This document shows positions 1 to 6,292 of a stretch of DNA of 8,822 nt, piece by piece (position 1 is the stretch's first letter; every line of letters begins with the position of its first letter). Below the pieces are notes generated by a model. It was given only the letters and a program-made list of their open reading frames with translations. It was not told where the DNA came from and did not search any database. Both the position numbers and the translations under genes were made by a program. Source of the stretch: Jeotgalicoccus sp052093725 (GTDB lineage: Bacteria; Bacillota; Bacilli; Staphylococcales; Salinicoccaceae); NCBI GenBank assembly GCA_052093725.1, contig JBQDHL010000067.1, positions 1 through 8,822 of the forward strand, given 5' to 3'.

Positions 1-611
1 AAGTCCTCAATCGGCAGTGAATAGATATGCCCGAATTCATGTATCAGATTCCGGTACTGAGTCGCTTTATGTGTATTGTCCCTCACATCCATCGCAAGCA
101 CTGTACCATCCTCTTTAATCGTGACATAGGCTGCGGTGTTGCCTTCACCATCCGAGAACAGGCGGTATTCATTGATATCCTCTATATAGCGATTCGGAAA
201 GACATGCTGGAATACACCCCACATTGACTTAAATGATTCTTCATCACCGAAAGGCAGCGGATTTTCTTCATCACTGCCGATAATCTCGAAATTTGCTATC
301 TCATAATTGATAAATGTTGTACGTGTTCTGTTCTCAAAAAATATATGCGGTTCATCCTGCAAATCGACATATTCCCTAAGTTCTGACAAATAACGGTCTC
401 CGAGTTCCGCACATGTTTCAACTGTACTGCAGTCATCATGTACAACTTCTTTTGACCAGTCGACATCTGCTTCAAAGGTCTCCCTGTCTGAGCTGATTGA
501 TTCCAGCAGCTTAAAACCGCCCGTAAATAACAATATAAGTACCAGAGCGAGTAATAACAGCTGGATAAATACCTTCCCTGATTTACGCAGATTGGTTTCA
601 GGTATCTGCCG
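1..611 (-). CDS. Membrane-anchored putative zinc metallopeptidase (partial at both ends)
   Basis: An open frame of about 203 codons runs on the minus strand from the gap edge at 611 to the window edge with no stop. No start codon is seen after the gap, so the N-terminus lies in or beyond the N run. Near the start is one hydrophobic segment (roughly VFIQLLLLALVLILLF, about 580-530) preceded by Arg/Lys residues, as in a single membrane anchor with the rest outside the cell. An acidic extracellular-type stretch follows, with two nearby Cys (DCSTVETC) that could form a disulfide. At 27-41 the frame reads HEFGH inside NLIHEFGHIYSLP, the HExxH zinc-binding and catalytic signature of many metallopeptidases. 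The third zinc ligand would lie beyond the window. I do not recognise the specific family and the substrate is unknown. The coding frame is secure; the peptidase call rests on one motif and its context. Confidence 0.7.
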
Positions 612-612
612 A

Positions 613-622
613 NNNNNNNNNN
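613..622. other. Assembly gap (10 N)
   Basis: Ten consecutive N bases interrupt the sequence. Exactly ten is a common placeholder for a contig join, so the true distance may be quite different. The gap cuts off the C-terminal part of the kinase-like gene on its right and the N-terminus of the metallopeptidase on its left. Confidence 0.97.
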
Positions 623-1143
623 ATAAATTTACGTTCTATAAGTTTCGTCTTTATGTCATATAAATAATTATGATAATTCGGAATGCCGCTGTCATCAAGA
701 ATAATTAAATCCTCATTGTTTACCTGAGGTATATATTCACCGCAAGTAAACACAATTGTTTCTAGCTGGTGTTTACTTGCAAAGTTTAAAATATACTTGA
801 AATCCCTTTCCCCGATATCCGTCGTTAAAATAATCTTATCCAGCTGCTGTAAATACTTTGCTTTCGGGTTAAATGTTTCATACACATTAGAGTTAACGAT
901 AAACTTATCATCACCGATGAGACCGTACGGGGCTGAAACAGTCTCTGCACCGGCATGATTTACTCCCCTTTTTCTCAATGTTTCTTTTAATTCGGCAGTC
1001 AGAGCAGTTTCTTCTGAGCTGAAATTTGTATGAAGATAAACATCCTCGTATGTATGCTGTGCAGCGAGAGCAGATAAAAATACGCCGCCGGTAAGATACT
1101 GTTCTTCATTTTTATAAATACCGCCGGCTGCGAGTATCGCCAT
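623..1143 (-). CDS. Divergent PfkB/ribokinase-like protein, C-terminus lost in assembly gap
   Basis: About 173 codons are visible. The ATG at 1143 is preceded by a strong AGGGAGG ribosome site that lies inside the last codons of comK, and only 2 bases separate the comK stop from this start, so the two genes are almost certainly one operon with coupled translation. The layout resembles the N-terminal two thirds of PfkB-type carbohydrate kinases: an N-terminal AAGG strand, a TGG plus A-rich helix at residues 18-28 (the usual substrate-binding Gly-Gly region), a LRKRGVNHAG segment at 76-85 like the family's GV(D/N) turn, then alternating strands such as DKIILTTDIGERDF and LETIVFTCGEYI. The family's C-terminal GAGD catalytic motif would fall in the missing part, so activity cannot be judged. 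Similarity is remote; a general Rossmann-like protein remains possible. The downstream metallopeptidase is in a different frame as assembled. Confidence 0.6.
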
Positions 1144-1145
1144 TT

Positions 1146-1634
1146 TTATCCCTCCCTATCTTTAAAGTACCTTCTAAGCGCTTTTTGATTTTTTACCGAT
1201 CTGTCGAGTATAAACAGGGTCTTCTCATACTGTTTCTTCGCAAAATTATAATCGTAGTCTGTTTCCACTTCACGTCCGTCTATAAAGATGATGACGAGTT
1301 TGCCATTCACCATTTTAAAATCGATCAGCTGGCGGAGATTCACAAAGAATGGATTTTTATATTTACAGCTGTGCAGAGGGAAAAATACAAACTGATATTT
1401 CTCGTCGATAATAATCGGCTGAAGGCGATGTACATTATGTATCAGTTTCACGTTCTGACGTTTCACTTTTATACTGCTTGAATAAAAATATACCAGTGTA
1501 TCGTCAATCCATTTCTCCGAAGTCTTACTACAGTATATTACACCATCAGTATGAACAGCACGGCATAAGTATCCGGGATCTGCAACGGGTTCTATATAAA
1601 GCACCTGCGGAGACAGCTCAGGGACAGTCAGCAT
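1146..1634 (-). CDS. comK: ComK-family competence transcription factor
   Basis: This 162-residue protein matches the ComK family, the DNA-binding master activator of late competence (DNA uptake) genes in Bacillus and staphylococci. Family features seen are an N-terminal beta-rich part ending in a Y(F)xxSS-type segment (about 48-54), the PIIID block at 73-77 followed by FFPLHS at 84-89, which corresponds to the conserved PI-D...FFPT-S core, and a basic C-terminal tail. B. subtilis ComK is about 192 residues, so this is a shorter form, as in other Staphylococcaceae. The ATG at 1634 has a GGGGTGAG ribosome site 3-10 bases upstream. The gene is transcribed away from a sigma-factor gene with a 217-base shared region between them, and it overlaps the ribosome site of the kinase-like gene downstream. 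A possible AT-box lies upstream. Whether it acts in competence in this organism cannot be seen here. Confidence 0.85.
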   Translation of the reverse strand: MLTVPELSPQVLYIEPVADPGYLCRAVHTDGVIYCSKTSEKWIDDTLVYFYSSSIKVKRQNVKLIHNVHRLQPIIIDEKYQFVFFPLHSCKYKNPFFVNLRQLIDFKMVNGKLVIIFIDGREVETDYDYNFAKKQYEKTLFILDRSVKNQKALRRYFKDREG

Positions 1635-1670
1635 ATTCTCACCCCATCATCAATTTAATAAAGCTCCTTA

Positions 1671-1676
1671 ATTATA
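1671..1676 (-). promoter_or_regulatory. Possible -10 box of comK
   Basis: A perfect TATAAT on the minus strand lies 37 bases before the comK ATG. No good -35 hexamer is found 16-18 bases upstream (best GTTAAA or TGTTAA), which would fit an activator-dependent promoter but could equally be chance in AT-rich DNA. A second possible -10 (TATACT) is at 1702-1707. Confidence 0.35.
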
Positions 1677-1719
1677 ACCTTAAGTTACCTTATTTAACAT
1701 AAGTATACCTATTGTTAAC

Positions 1720-1732
1720 AAAATTTGTATTT
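1720..1732. promoter_or_regulatory. Candidate ComK AT-box upstream of comK
   Basis: The plus strand reads AAAA, five bases, ATTT, which matches 7 of 8 fixed positions of the ComK half-site AAAA-N5-TTTT known from B. subtilis. It lies about 45 bases upstream of the -10 of comK, a position suited to self-activation. A clear second box at the usual helical spacing was not found, and such matches are common in AT-rich DNA. The 10-base palindrome TTGTTAACAA at 1712-1721 overlaps its edge. Confidence 0.25.
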
Positions 1733-1771
1733 AAGTTGTGTTAAGCGTACATTTTTAGCTCTTCCGGTATT

Positions 1772-1801
1772 TTATCATCTGTAATATCTTTCATATATTA
1801 T
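1772..1801 (+). promoter_or_regulatory. Probable promoter of the sigma-factor gene
   Basis: TTATCA at 1772-1777 and TATTAT at 1796-1801 are separated by 18 bases and resemble sigma-A -35 and -10 boxes (4/6 and 5/6 matches). Transcription would start near 1808 and give a leader of about 44 bases. Inverted repeats TTCCGG (1762-1767) and CCGGAA (1808-1813) bracket the promoter. Confidence 0.45.
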
Positions 1802-1822
1802 AGATATCCGGAAATACAGAAT

Positions 1823-1836
1823 ATGAATCGATTCAT
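1823..1836. repeat. 14-base perfect palindrome in the sigma-gene leader
   Basis: ATGAATCGATTCAT is a perfect inverted repeat ending 2 bases before the AAGGAC ribosome site of the sigma-factor gene. It could be a protein operator just downstream of transcription start, or a weak RNA hairpin near the ribosome site. No known operator is recognised. Confidence 0.5.
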
Positions 1837-1851
1837 TTAAGGACTGCTTAA

Positions 1852-2319
1852 ATGACAGTAAATGATAAAATTACTTCCTACGAACCGATGATTCACAGTA
1901 TTGTACAGCAGCTGAATATTTTATATGACAAAGATGAGTATATGCAGATTGGCCGCATTGCGGTTTTTGAAGCGATTAATAAATTTGATGTGAGCAAAAC
2001 TGCATGTAGTGAATCGCAGTTCGTCTATACGATTATCCGTCAGCGTCTGATTGATGAAATACGGAAAGTGTCACGTTATCAGGAACGAAATACAATTATG
2101 GAAGACGGCGGCCAGGAAGGAACGGGAGCAAGTGACAGTTATAATCTCGAAAACACAGCTGAAAAAGTATTAAATATACGTGAATACCAGTGGTTTTCAC
2201 ATGCCTTGTCAGGCTATTCGCTGCAGGAAACTGCTGAAGTTCTCGGTGTCAGTGTCTCCCCAGCAAAAAATATCAGGAGAAGTGCGAGAGTGAAACTGCA
2301 GGTGTGCTTTTCTTACTAA
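1852..2319 (+). CDS. Small sigma-70-family RNA polymerase sigma factor (SigH/SigS-like)
   Basis: This 155-residue protein has the two-domain layout of a short alternative sigma factor that directs RNA polymerase to a special promoter set. Region 2 spans about residues 8-76: DEYMQIGRIAVFEAINKFD at 28-46 is the core-binding and -10 recognition helix pattern, followed by IIRQRLIDEIRK at 61-72. An acidic, Gly-rich linker covers about 82-105. Region 4 spans about 113-150, with the helix-turn-helix GYSLQETAEVLGVSVSPAKN (121-140) and the basic IRRSARVKLQ. The recognition helix begins SPAKN where STVKN would be usual. Its size is close to that I recall for S. aureus SigS (about 156), and region 2 also resembles staphylococcal SigH, which controls competence genes. 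No anti-sigma gene is adjacent. The ATG has AAGGAC 8-10 bases upstream. Which of the two it is orthologous to is unresolved. Confidence 0.82.
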   Translation: MTVNDKITSYEPMIHSIVQQLNILYDKDEYMQIGRIAVFEAINKFDVSKTACSESQFVYTIIRQRLIDEIRKVSRYQERNTIMEDGGQEGTGASDSYNLENTAEKVLNIREYQWFSHALSGYSLQETAEVLGVSVSPAKNIRRSARVKLQVCFSY

Positions 2320-2329
2320 GGGCAAAGAC

Positions 2330-2357
2330 TTGTATTATCTTGTAATTATAGTATAAT
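2330..2357 (+). promoter_or_regulatory. Promoter of the DUF2187 gene
   Basis: TTGTAT (2330-2335) and a perfect TATAAT (2352-2357) are 16 bases apart, a good vegetative sigma-A promoter. Transcription would start near 2364, giving a leader of about 30 bases with a GGGGGA ribosome site at 2382-2387. Confidence 0.7.
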
Positions 2358-2393
2358 GTCAGTCATTATCACTATTGTAGCGGGGGAATTTAC

Positions 2394-2606
2394 ATGGACG
2401 CAAAGAAGAAGGAAAAAGAAGAATTAGATGTTAAAGTTGGCAATATTGTTTCATTTGATGACATGATTGGCAAAGTTGAAAAGATTAATGATAACTCTGT
2501 AATTGTTGATATTACTATTAATGAGAATTTTGACGAGCATGAAATGTTCGAAAAAACTGTAGTTAATCATAAAAGATACAAAATTATTGATGATTCAACA
2601 GATTAA
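2394..2606 (+). CDS. DUF2187 (YkvS-family) small protein
   Basis: This 70-residue protein matches the YkvS/DUF2187 family found in Bacillales, whose function is unknown. After a highly charged KKKEKEE start, the conserved core runs VKVGNIVSFDDMIGKVEKINDN, then SVIVDITINENF and the family signature TVVNHKRYKI (54-63). The fold is probably a small beta-barrel like KOW or SH3 domains, judging by the Gly and Val spacing; that is inference. The family is usually 60-70 residues, so it is full length. It stands alone, with its own promoter (2330-2357) and terminator (2619-2648), and the GGGGGA ribosome site sits 7 bases before the ATG. Confidence 0.85.
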   Translation: MDAKKKEKEELDVKVGNIVSFDDMIGKVEKINDNSVIVDITINENFDEHEMFEKTVVNHKRYKIIDDSTD

Positions 2607-2618
2607 TATTTAAAACAG

Positions 2619-2648
2619 GCAAACGGCTTCAGTCGTTTGCTTTTTTTA
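2619..2648 (+). terminator. Rho-independent terminator after the DUF2187 gene
   Basis: A 7-base-pair stem GCAAACG/CGTTTGC (2619-2625 with 2634-2640), an 8-base loop and a following run of seven T (2641-2647) form a standard intrinsic terminator 12 bases after the stop. Confidence 0.9.
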
Positions 2649-2657
2649 TACCTTTCA

Positions 2658-2687
2658 TTGACAACCGCACTGCATTAAATATATATT
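2658..2687 (+). promoter_or_regulatory. Promoter of the LCP gene
   Basis: A perfect TTGACA (2658-2663) is followed by overlapping -10 candidates; TATATT at 2682-2687 (18-base spacing) is best. Transcription would begin near 2694, too close to a TTG at 2698 for that codon to be translated with a ribosome site, which supports the ATG at 2728 as the true start. Confidence 0.7.
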
Positions 2688-2727
2688 TACATTAACATTG
2701 AAAAATATTCCAAAGTGGGTTAATAAT

Positions 2728-3807
2728 ATGAAAAAAATTCTATGGACTATCTTTATCATTTTAGGTGTCGTGCTCCTTGCAGCACTCATCTATATTCTTT
2801 ATCTGTTTAATGCTTTTAACAGCGGTGTCTCAAATTCTTATGAGGAAATTGACCGCGACCGCTCAGAGCTTCGTGTCGATGATGTTGATGCGTCAAACGA
2901 CAACTTCACTGTACTCATTCTCGGTATCGATGCTGATGCTGAAAGAACACAGGACGGAGAAATTAATGCAGATCACTTCCGTTCGGACAGTATGATTTTA
3001 GCAACTTTTGACCGCGACAGTGACGACGTTAAAATGGTAAATGTTCCGCGTGATACGCTGGCGTATATCGATTCGATGAATTATTTCGATAAGATTAACC
3101 ATGCTCACGCATTTAACGGACCTGTCGGCTCAATGAACGCAGTCGAATCATTGTTAAACGTACCGGTCGACCATTTTGTCCGCGTTGATATGAACGCAGT
3201 TGTAGAAATAGTCGATGCAATCGGCGGCGTTGAATTCGATGTTCCTTATGAAATGAACGACCTTCAGCCGGGAGTTCAGCACTTAAGCGGTGAACAGGCA
3301 CTTGCAGTTATCCGTAACAGAAGCATCGACTCCGATTTAGGACGCGGTGTACGCCAGATGGACCTGATTGAAGCAGTATTTAAACAAGCACAGTCATTCA
3401 GCACACTGTCACAGGTGGATGAACTGATTAACATCTTTACGAGCAATACGAGCCATAACTTTGCGACAGGCGATATCCGTTCACTCGCATCGTATTATTT
3501 ATTCAATGACGTTGCATTTGAATCATCGCAGCTGCAGGGTACAGGATTCTCAGCTGAATCAAACGGTGTATACTACGCATGGCCGGATGAAGAACATCTC
3601 TTCGCATTATCCAATACCATCCGCGATATACTCGGACTTGACCCATCAACAGCAAATGATTTAATCAGCATTAGGCTTGGTGAGCAAATCCAGCCGGTAC
3701 AGGAAGTCAGCACGGACCTGCTTGAGAATTATAAACTCGACAATCCGCCTGCTTACACTGAAGAAGGCGCCAAAAACCAGTACGGTGACGGTTTCGGAAT
3801 CGAATAA
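2728..3807 (+). CDS. LytR-CpsA-Psr (LCP) family cell-wall polymer ligase
   Basis: LCP proteins attach wall teichoic acid or other anionic polymers from undecaprenyl-phosphate carriers to peptidoglycan, outside the membrane. The 359-residue product begins MKKILWTIF with one membrane helix (about 3-28) and a short cytoplasmic N-terminus, the usual LCP anchor. The catalytic LCP domain spans about 62-220: FTVLILGIDAD at 60-70, FRSDSM at 84-89 and VPRDT at 106-110 carry the conserved Asp and Arg residues, followed by KINHAHAFNG and, at 195-212, the RNR...GRGVRQMD block that binds the pyrophosphate. The rest is a C-terminal tail seen in longer staphylococcal LCPs of the MsrR/LcpA type. An in-frame TTG at 2698 would add ten residues but lacks a ribosome site; the ATG at 2728 has AAAGTGGG upstream. 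It has its own promoter and terminator. Which LCP paralogue it is cannot be told. Confidence 0.9.
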   Translation: MKKILWTIFIILGVVLLAALIYILYLFNAFNSGVSNSYEEIDRDRSELRVDDVDASNDNFTVLILGIDADAERTQDGEINADHFRSDSMILATFDRDSDDVKMVNVPRDTLAYIDSMNYFDKINHAHAFNGPVGSMNAVESLLNVPVDHFVRVDMNAVVEIVDAIGGVEFDVPYEMNDLQPGVQHLSGEQALAVIRNRSIDSDLGRGVRQMDLIEAVFKQAQSFSTLSQVDELINIFTSNTSHNFATGDIRSLASYYLFNDVAFESSQLQGTGFSAESNGVYYAWPDEEHLFALSNTIRDILGLDPSTANDLISIRLGEQIQPVQEVSTDLLENYKLDNPPAYTEEGAKNQYGDGFGIE

Positions 3808-3817
3808 TTTTAGTATT

Positions 3818-3848
3818 AAAGCCATCTGCAGCTGCAGATGGCTTTTTT
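3818..3848 (+). terminator. Strong palindromic terminator after the LCP gene
   Basis: The 11-base arms GCCATCTGCAG and CTGCAGATGGC (3821-3842) form a perfect palindrome with no spacer, so the RNA hairpin has at least nine pairs and a four-base loop. Six T follow at 3843-3848. Genes converge here: the minus-strand gene ending at 3942 has no terminator of its own. In that direction only three T follow the hairpin, so two-way action is possible but weaker. Confidence 0.9.
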
Positions 3849-3941
3849 CTCGTGTTTTATTTTTTCTCGCAGCCTCAAATTTAATCAGTTCATTGGTGAG
3901 ATAGATTTTTACCTCTGATATGAAGCTCCAGTTGTACATTT

Positions 3942-4799
3942 TTACAAATATCTGTGAACCAAATCCAAATATTCTATATCTTCTGCGACTTTAGAAAACT
4001 CTTTATCTCTTACAGCTATACTGTGACCGAGGTACTCAAACGTGTTAACCCTCGTCTTAAACCGGATATCGAGTTCCATTATACGACCGTTATGCACGTG
4101 ATGATATAACGGAACTTTTTCACCGTGTACCCGAGTTGTGCTGAACGATGGTGTCTGTTCGTCATAGTTCGTTTCGTAAGCTGAGCCGGTAATGACAATA
4201 CCGACACCTTCCAGACTATTTTTCAATTCCTCTATACATGCTGGATCGTCCGTAAAGTCGGATACGAAAACGATAACATAATCCGGGTTTTCTTTACTGT
4301 GCATATAGCGCAGCCATTTTTTTAATGATGCCTGCAGATGTACTGCTGAAATCTGCTCAGTTTTATCTTCAGCCGGTCCGCCGTATCCGCCAATTACCCC
4401 GAGTTTCATTTTATTCATATTAAATATTCTGTACGGCTGACCGTAAAATGGTTCATTCATAAATTTCTGCACAATGTTCGTACTGATCCACGGAAAATAC
4501 GATGTTCTCATAGCTTTACTGGTAGCGATAATATCCTGAATATCATTCACATTAAGAGTCGAGAATTTATAACGCAGGTGATTCATACTCAAAATATGAG
4601 GATTCTGAGGTCCGCGTGCATTTTTGGAATTACCAATCGCCCCGCCAATGTCACAGAAGATCGGCCGTTCATATTCCTTCATATTCATACTGTTAACAGC
4701 GCTGGAAATTTTACCGAATGTTACGCCTTCTTTTTTACCGAGGCGTTCATTCATATGCTGTGTAATATATAATTTAACGTTAAAAAATTCAGAAACCAT
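3942..4799 (-). CDS. Putative degenerate 5'-nucleotidase/YunD-like metallophosphatase (likely pseudoenzyme)
   Basis: This 285-residue protein resembles the calcineurin-like domain of UshA/YunD nucleotidases in segment order and spacing, but each metal-binding motif is changed. The expected TND-x-H appears as TQHMN (13-17), D-x-GD as DIGG (50-53), GNHE as LNVN (82-85), S-H-L-G as SDFT (180-183) and GGHSH as TGSAY (204-208). The framework around them is kept: IFCDIGGAI (47-55), YFPWISTNIV then PYRIFNMNKMKLGVIGGYG (101-140), NPDYVIVFVS (171-180), and a late strand GRIMELDIRF (238-247). The C-terminal nucleotidase domain of the family is absent. It starts 20 bases after the ktrB stop with a GGGGAG ribosome site, so both are probably one transcript. 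The gene is intact, so it is kept for some non-catalytic role or a different chemistry. The frame is certain; the family assignment is a remote reading by eye. Confidence 0.6.
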   Translation of the reverse strand: MVSEFFNVKLYITQHMNERLGKKEGVTFGKISSAVNSMNMKEYERPIFCDIGGAIGNSKNARGPQNPHILSMNHLRYKFSTLNVNDIQDIIATSKAMRTSYFPWISTNIVQKFMNEPFYGQPYRIFNMNKMKLGVIGGYGGPAEDKTEQISAVHLQASLKKWLRYMHSKENPDYVIVFVSDFTDDPACIEELKNSLEGVGIVITGSAYETNYDEQTPSFSTTRVHGEKVPLYHHVHNGRIMELDIRFKTRVNTFEYLGHSIAVRDKEFSKVAEDIEYLDLVHRYL

Positions 4800-4819
4800 T
4801 TAATTCGCTCCCCGCTTAT

Positions 4820-6169
4820 TTAGCCTACCATCAGGCGCTCTTCAGAATATTTGTAAGTCAGTTCACGCTGTCTGCCTGCGATTGACAGAAGGAATGAAAC
4901 AAATCCTATTCTGCCGATAAACATAAATAACATTATTACCATCTTACTTAAGTCGGATAACTGTTCCGTAATGCCTGTCGATGTGCCTGTCGTACCGAAA
5001 GCAGATGTTACTTCAAAAATAATCTGAGTCAATGTAAATTGGTGTCCATCTGCAATTAGTACTGTAAGCACTCCTGTAAAGACGAGTCCGACAGCGAGAA
5101 TAAATACTGCAAATGCCCGTTCAATGTCTTTTTTTGCAATCCTTCTATGAAACACATTAATATGCTGACGGCCTCTTGAGAACGATATAAGGAATAGTAT
5201 CAGTATAGCAAATGTTGTCGTCCGTATTCCCCCGCCGGCACTGGACGGAGATGCACCGATGAACATGAGTACACTCATAACCAACTGTGTTGTTTCGGTT
5301 AGCTGGTTCACAGCAACCGTGGTTATACCACCACTTCTTGTACTTGCTGATAAAAACATACTCGTCATTACCGATGACAGGATATTTTTACCTTCAAAGT
5401 ATTTGGCCGTTTCCAGCAGAAAAATTAAAACCGTACCGGCCAGGAGCAGTATACCGTACGTCGATGCTGTAACTTTCGTAAATAATGAAAAACGGAACCC
5501 AGGCGAATGTTTACTGAAGAAATGTTTCAGCTCTATTAATACCGGATATCCGATTGCACCAATAATAATCTGGCACATCACAGGTATTTCAATAAATAAA
5601 TTACCCTCAAGATGTGTTAATGAGTTGCTGTACAGGTCGAGCCCCCCGTTTGTCGTAGCAGACACGGATAAGAATGTCCCGTGCAGCACTGAGTAAGCTA
5701 AATCACCCGACTGCATATAAAAGTACGTAATATATATTAATGCACCCGCAATCTCTACAGCAATAAGAAGCGTAATAATATCGAGGACCAGCTTCACTGC
5801 CCCTGACATTTTATACTGTGCATTATCGGCAATAATCTGGCGTCGTTCCCTGACACCGATACGCCGACCGAGTAATATCCACAGCAGTGTTCCGACCGCC
5901 ATAATTCCGATGCCGCCGAGATTCATTAAGAACATCAGCAGTATATAGCCGGATATATTAAATGTTTCCACAATTGTGACTGTGCTTAAACCAGTAACGG
6001 AGATTGCCGAAGCCGCTATAAATAATGTATCGATAAATGGAATTCCGTTCCCCTGGTAAAATATAGGAAGACTCAACAGTGCAGCTGCACCCGCTAATGC
6101 GAGAAAGTAGTACAGCAGTATGCCCCTTTGCGGGCTCAAGCTTGTAAACCACCGGCGTAATTTTCTCAA
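4820..6169 (-). CDS. ktrB: KtrB-type potassium uptake channel subunit (TrkH/KtrB family)
   Basis: The 449-residue membrane protein carries four repeated membrane-pore-membrane units with the K+ filter segments of the SKT superfamily: SVTGLSTV (57-64), SATTNGGLD (170-178), SASTRSGGI (274-282) and SAFGTTGTSTG (389-399). The intramembrane gating loop GASPSSAGGGIRTTT is at 305-319. Such channels import K+ when bound to a cytoplasmic RCK ring (KtrA/KtrC), which binds nucleotides and cyclic-di-AMP; no KtrA gene is in the window. Length and the absence of extra N-terminal helices fit KtrB or KtrD rather than TrkH. The start is TTG at 6169, since the next Met is far inside the first repeat, and it has a GGGGA ribosome site about 7 bases upstream. 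The next gene follows after 20 bases and is probably cotranscribed. Osmotic and pH homeostasis is the expected role. Confidence 0.92.
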   Translation of the reverse strand: MRKLRRWFTSLSPQRGILLYYFLALAGAAALLSLPIFYQGNGIPFIDTLFIAASAISVTGLSTVTIVETFNISGYILLMFLMNLGGIGIMAVGTLLWILLGRRIGVRERRQIIADNAQYKMSGAVKLVLDIITLLIAVEIAGALIYITYFYMQSGDLAYSVLHGTFLSVSATTNGGLDLYSNSLTHLEGNLFIEIPVMCQIIIGAIGYPVLIELKHFFSKHSPGFRFSLFTKVTASTYGILLLAGTVLIFLLETAKYFEGKNILSSVMTSMFLSASTRSGGITTVAVNQLTETTQLVMSVLMFIGASPSSAGGGIRTTTFAILILFLISFSRGRQHINVFHRRIAKKDIERAFAVFILAVGLVFTGVLTVLIADGHQFTLTQIIFEVTSAFGTTGTSTGITEQLSDLSKMVIMLFMFIGRIGFVSFLLSIAGRQRELTYKYSEERLMVG

Positions 6170-6205
6170 AAAACTATCCCCAATCCGTAAATCACTTAAT
6201 ATAAG

Positions 6206-6222
6206 ATTATAGCCACATTATA
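6206..6222 (-). promoter_or_regulatory. Probable -10 region of ktrB
   Basis: Two perfect TATAAT boxes on the minus strand (6217-6222 and 6206-6211) lie in the short space between the htrA terminator and ktrB. Neither has a good -35 hexamer at the usual distance, so which is used is unclear. Confidence 0.45.
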
Positions 6223-6245
6223 CAATAAAAAAACATCTGCCGATT

Positions 6246-6277
6246 AAAAAAACGGAATCCTTTAGACAGGATTCCGT
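6246..6277 (-). terminator. Rho-independent terminator after htrA
   Basis: Read on the minus strand, arms ACGGAATCCT and AGGATTCCGT (10 perfect pairs, 6-base loop) are followed by a run of seven T. It lies 15 bases after the htrA stop and separates htrA from ktrB. Confidence 0.93.
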
Positions 6278-6292
6278 AGAAATTCTTTTAAA

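Noticed and set aside
598..612. Continuation of the kinase-like frame across the N run
   Set aside because: The frame after the gap depends on an arbitrary number of N, and the other side clearly encodes the metallopeptidase in a different frame.
1185..1702. Plus-strand open frames across comK
   Set aside because: They are antisense to comK, which has family motifs, a ribosome site and operon context.
2260..2300. Proline in the sigma-factor recognition helix as a sign of a broken gene
   Set aside because: A proline in the first turn of such helices is tolerated in other helix-turn-helix proteins, and the rest of region 4 is intact.
2698..2727. TTG start for the LCP gene
   Set aside because: No ribosome site precedes it and the predicted transcript begins only a few bases upstream.
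3849..3941. Possible small gene or RNA between the convergent genes
   Set aside because: No start with a ribosome site, no family resemblance and no stable hairpin beyond the terminator at 3818-3848 were found.
5259..5696. 145-codon open frame on the plus strand
   Set aside because: It lies wholly inside ktrB on the opposite strand, has no ribosome site and no recognisable motif.
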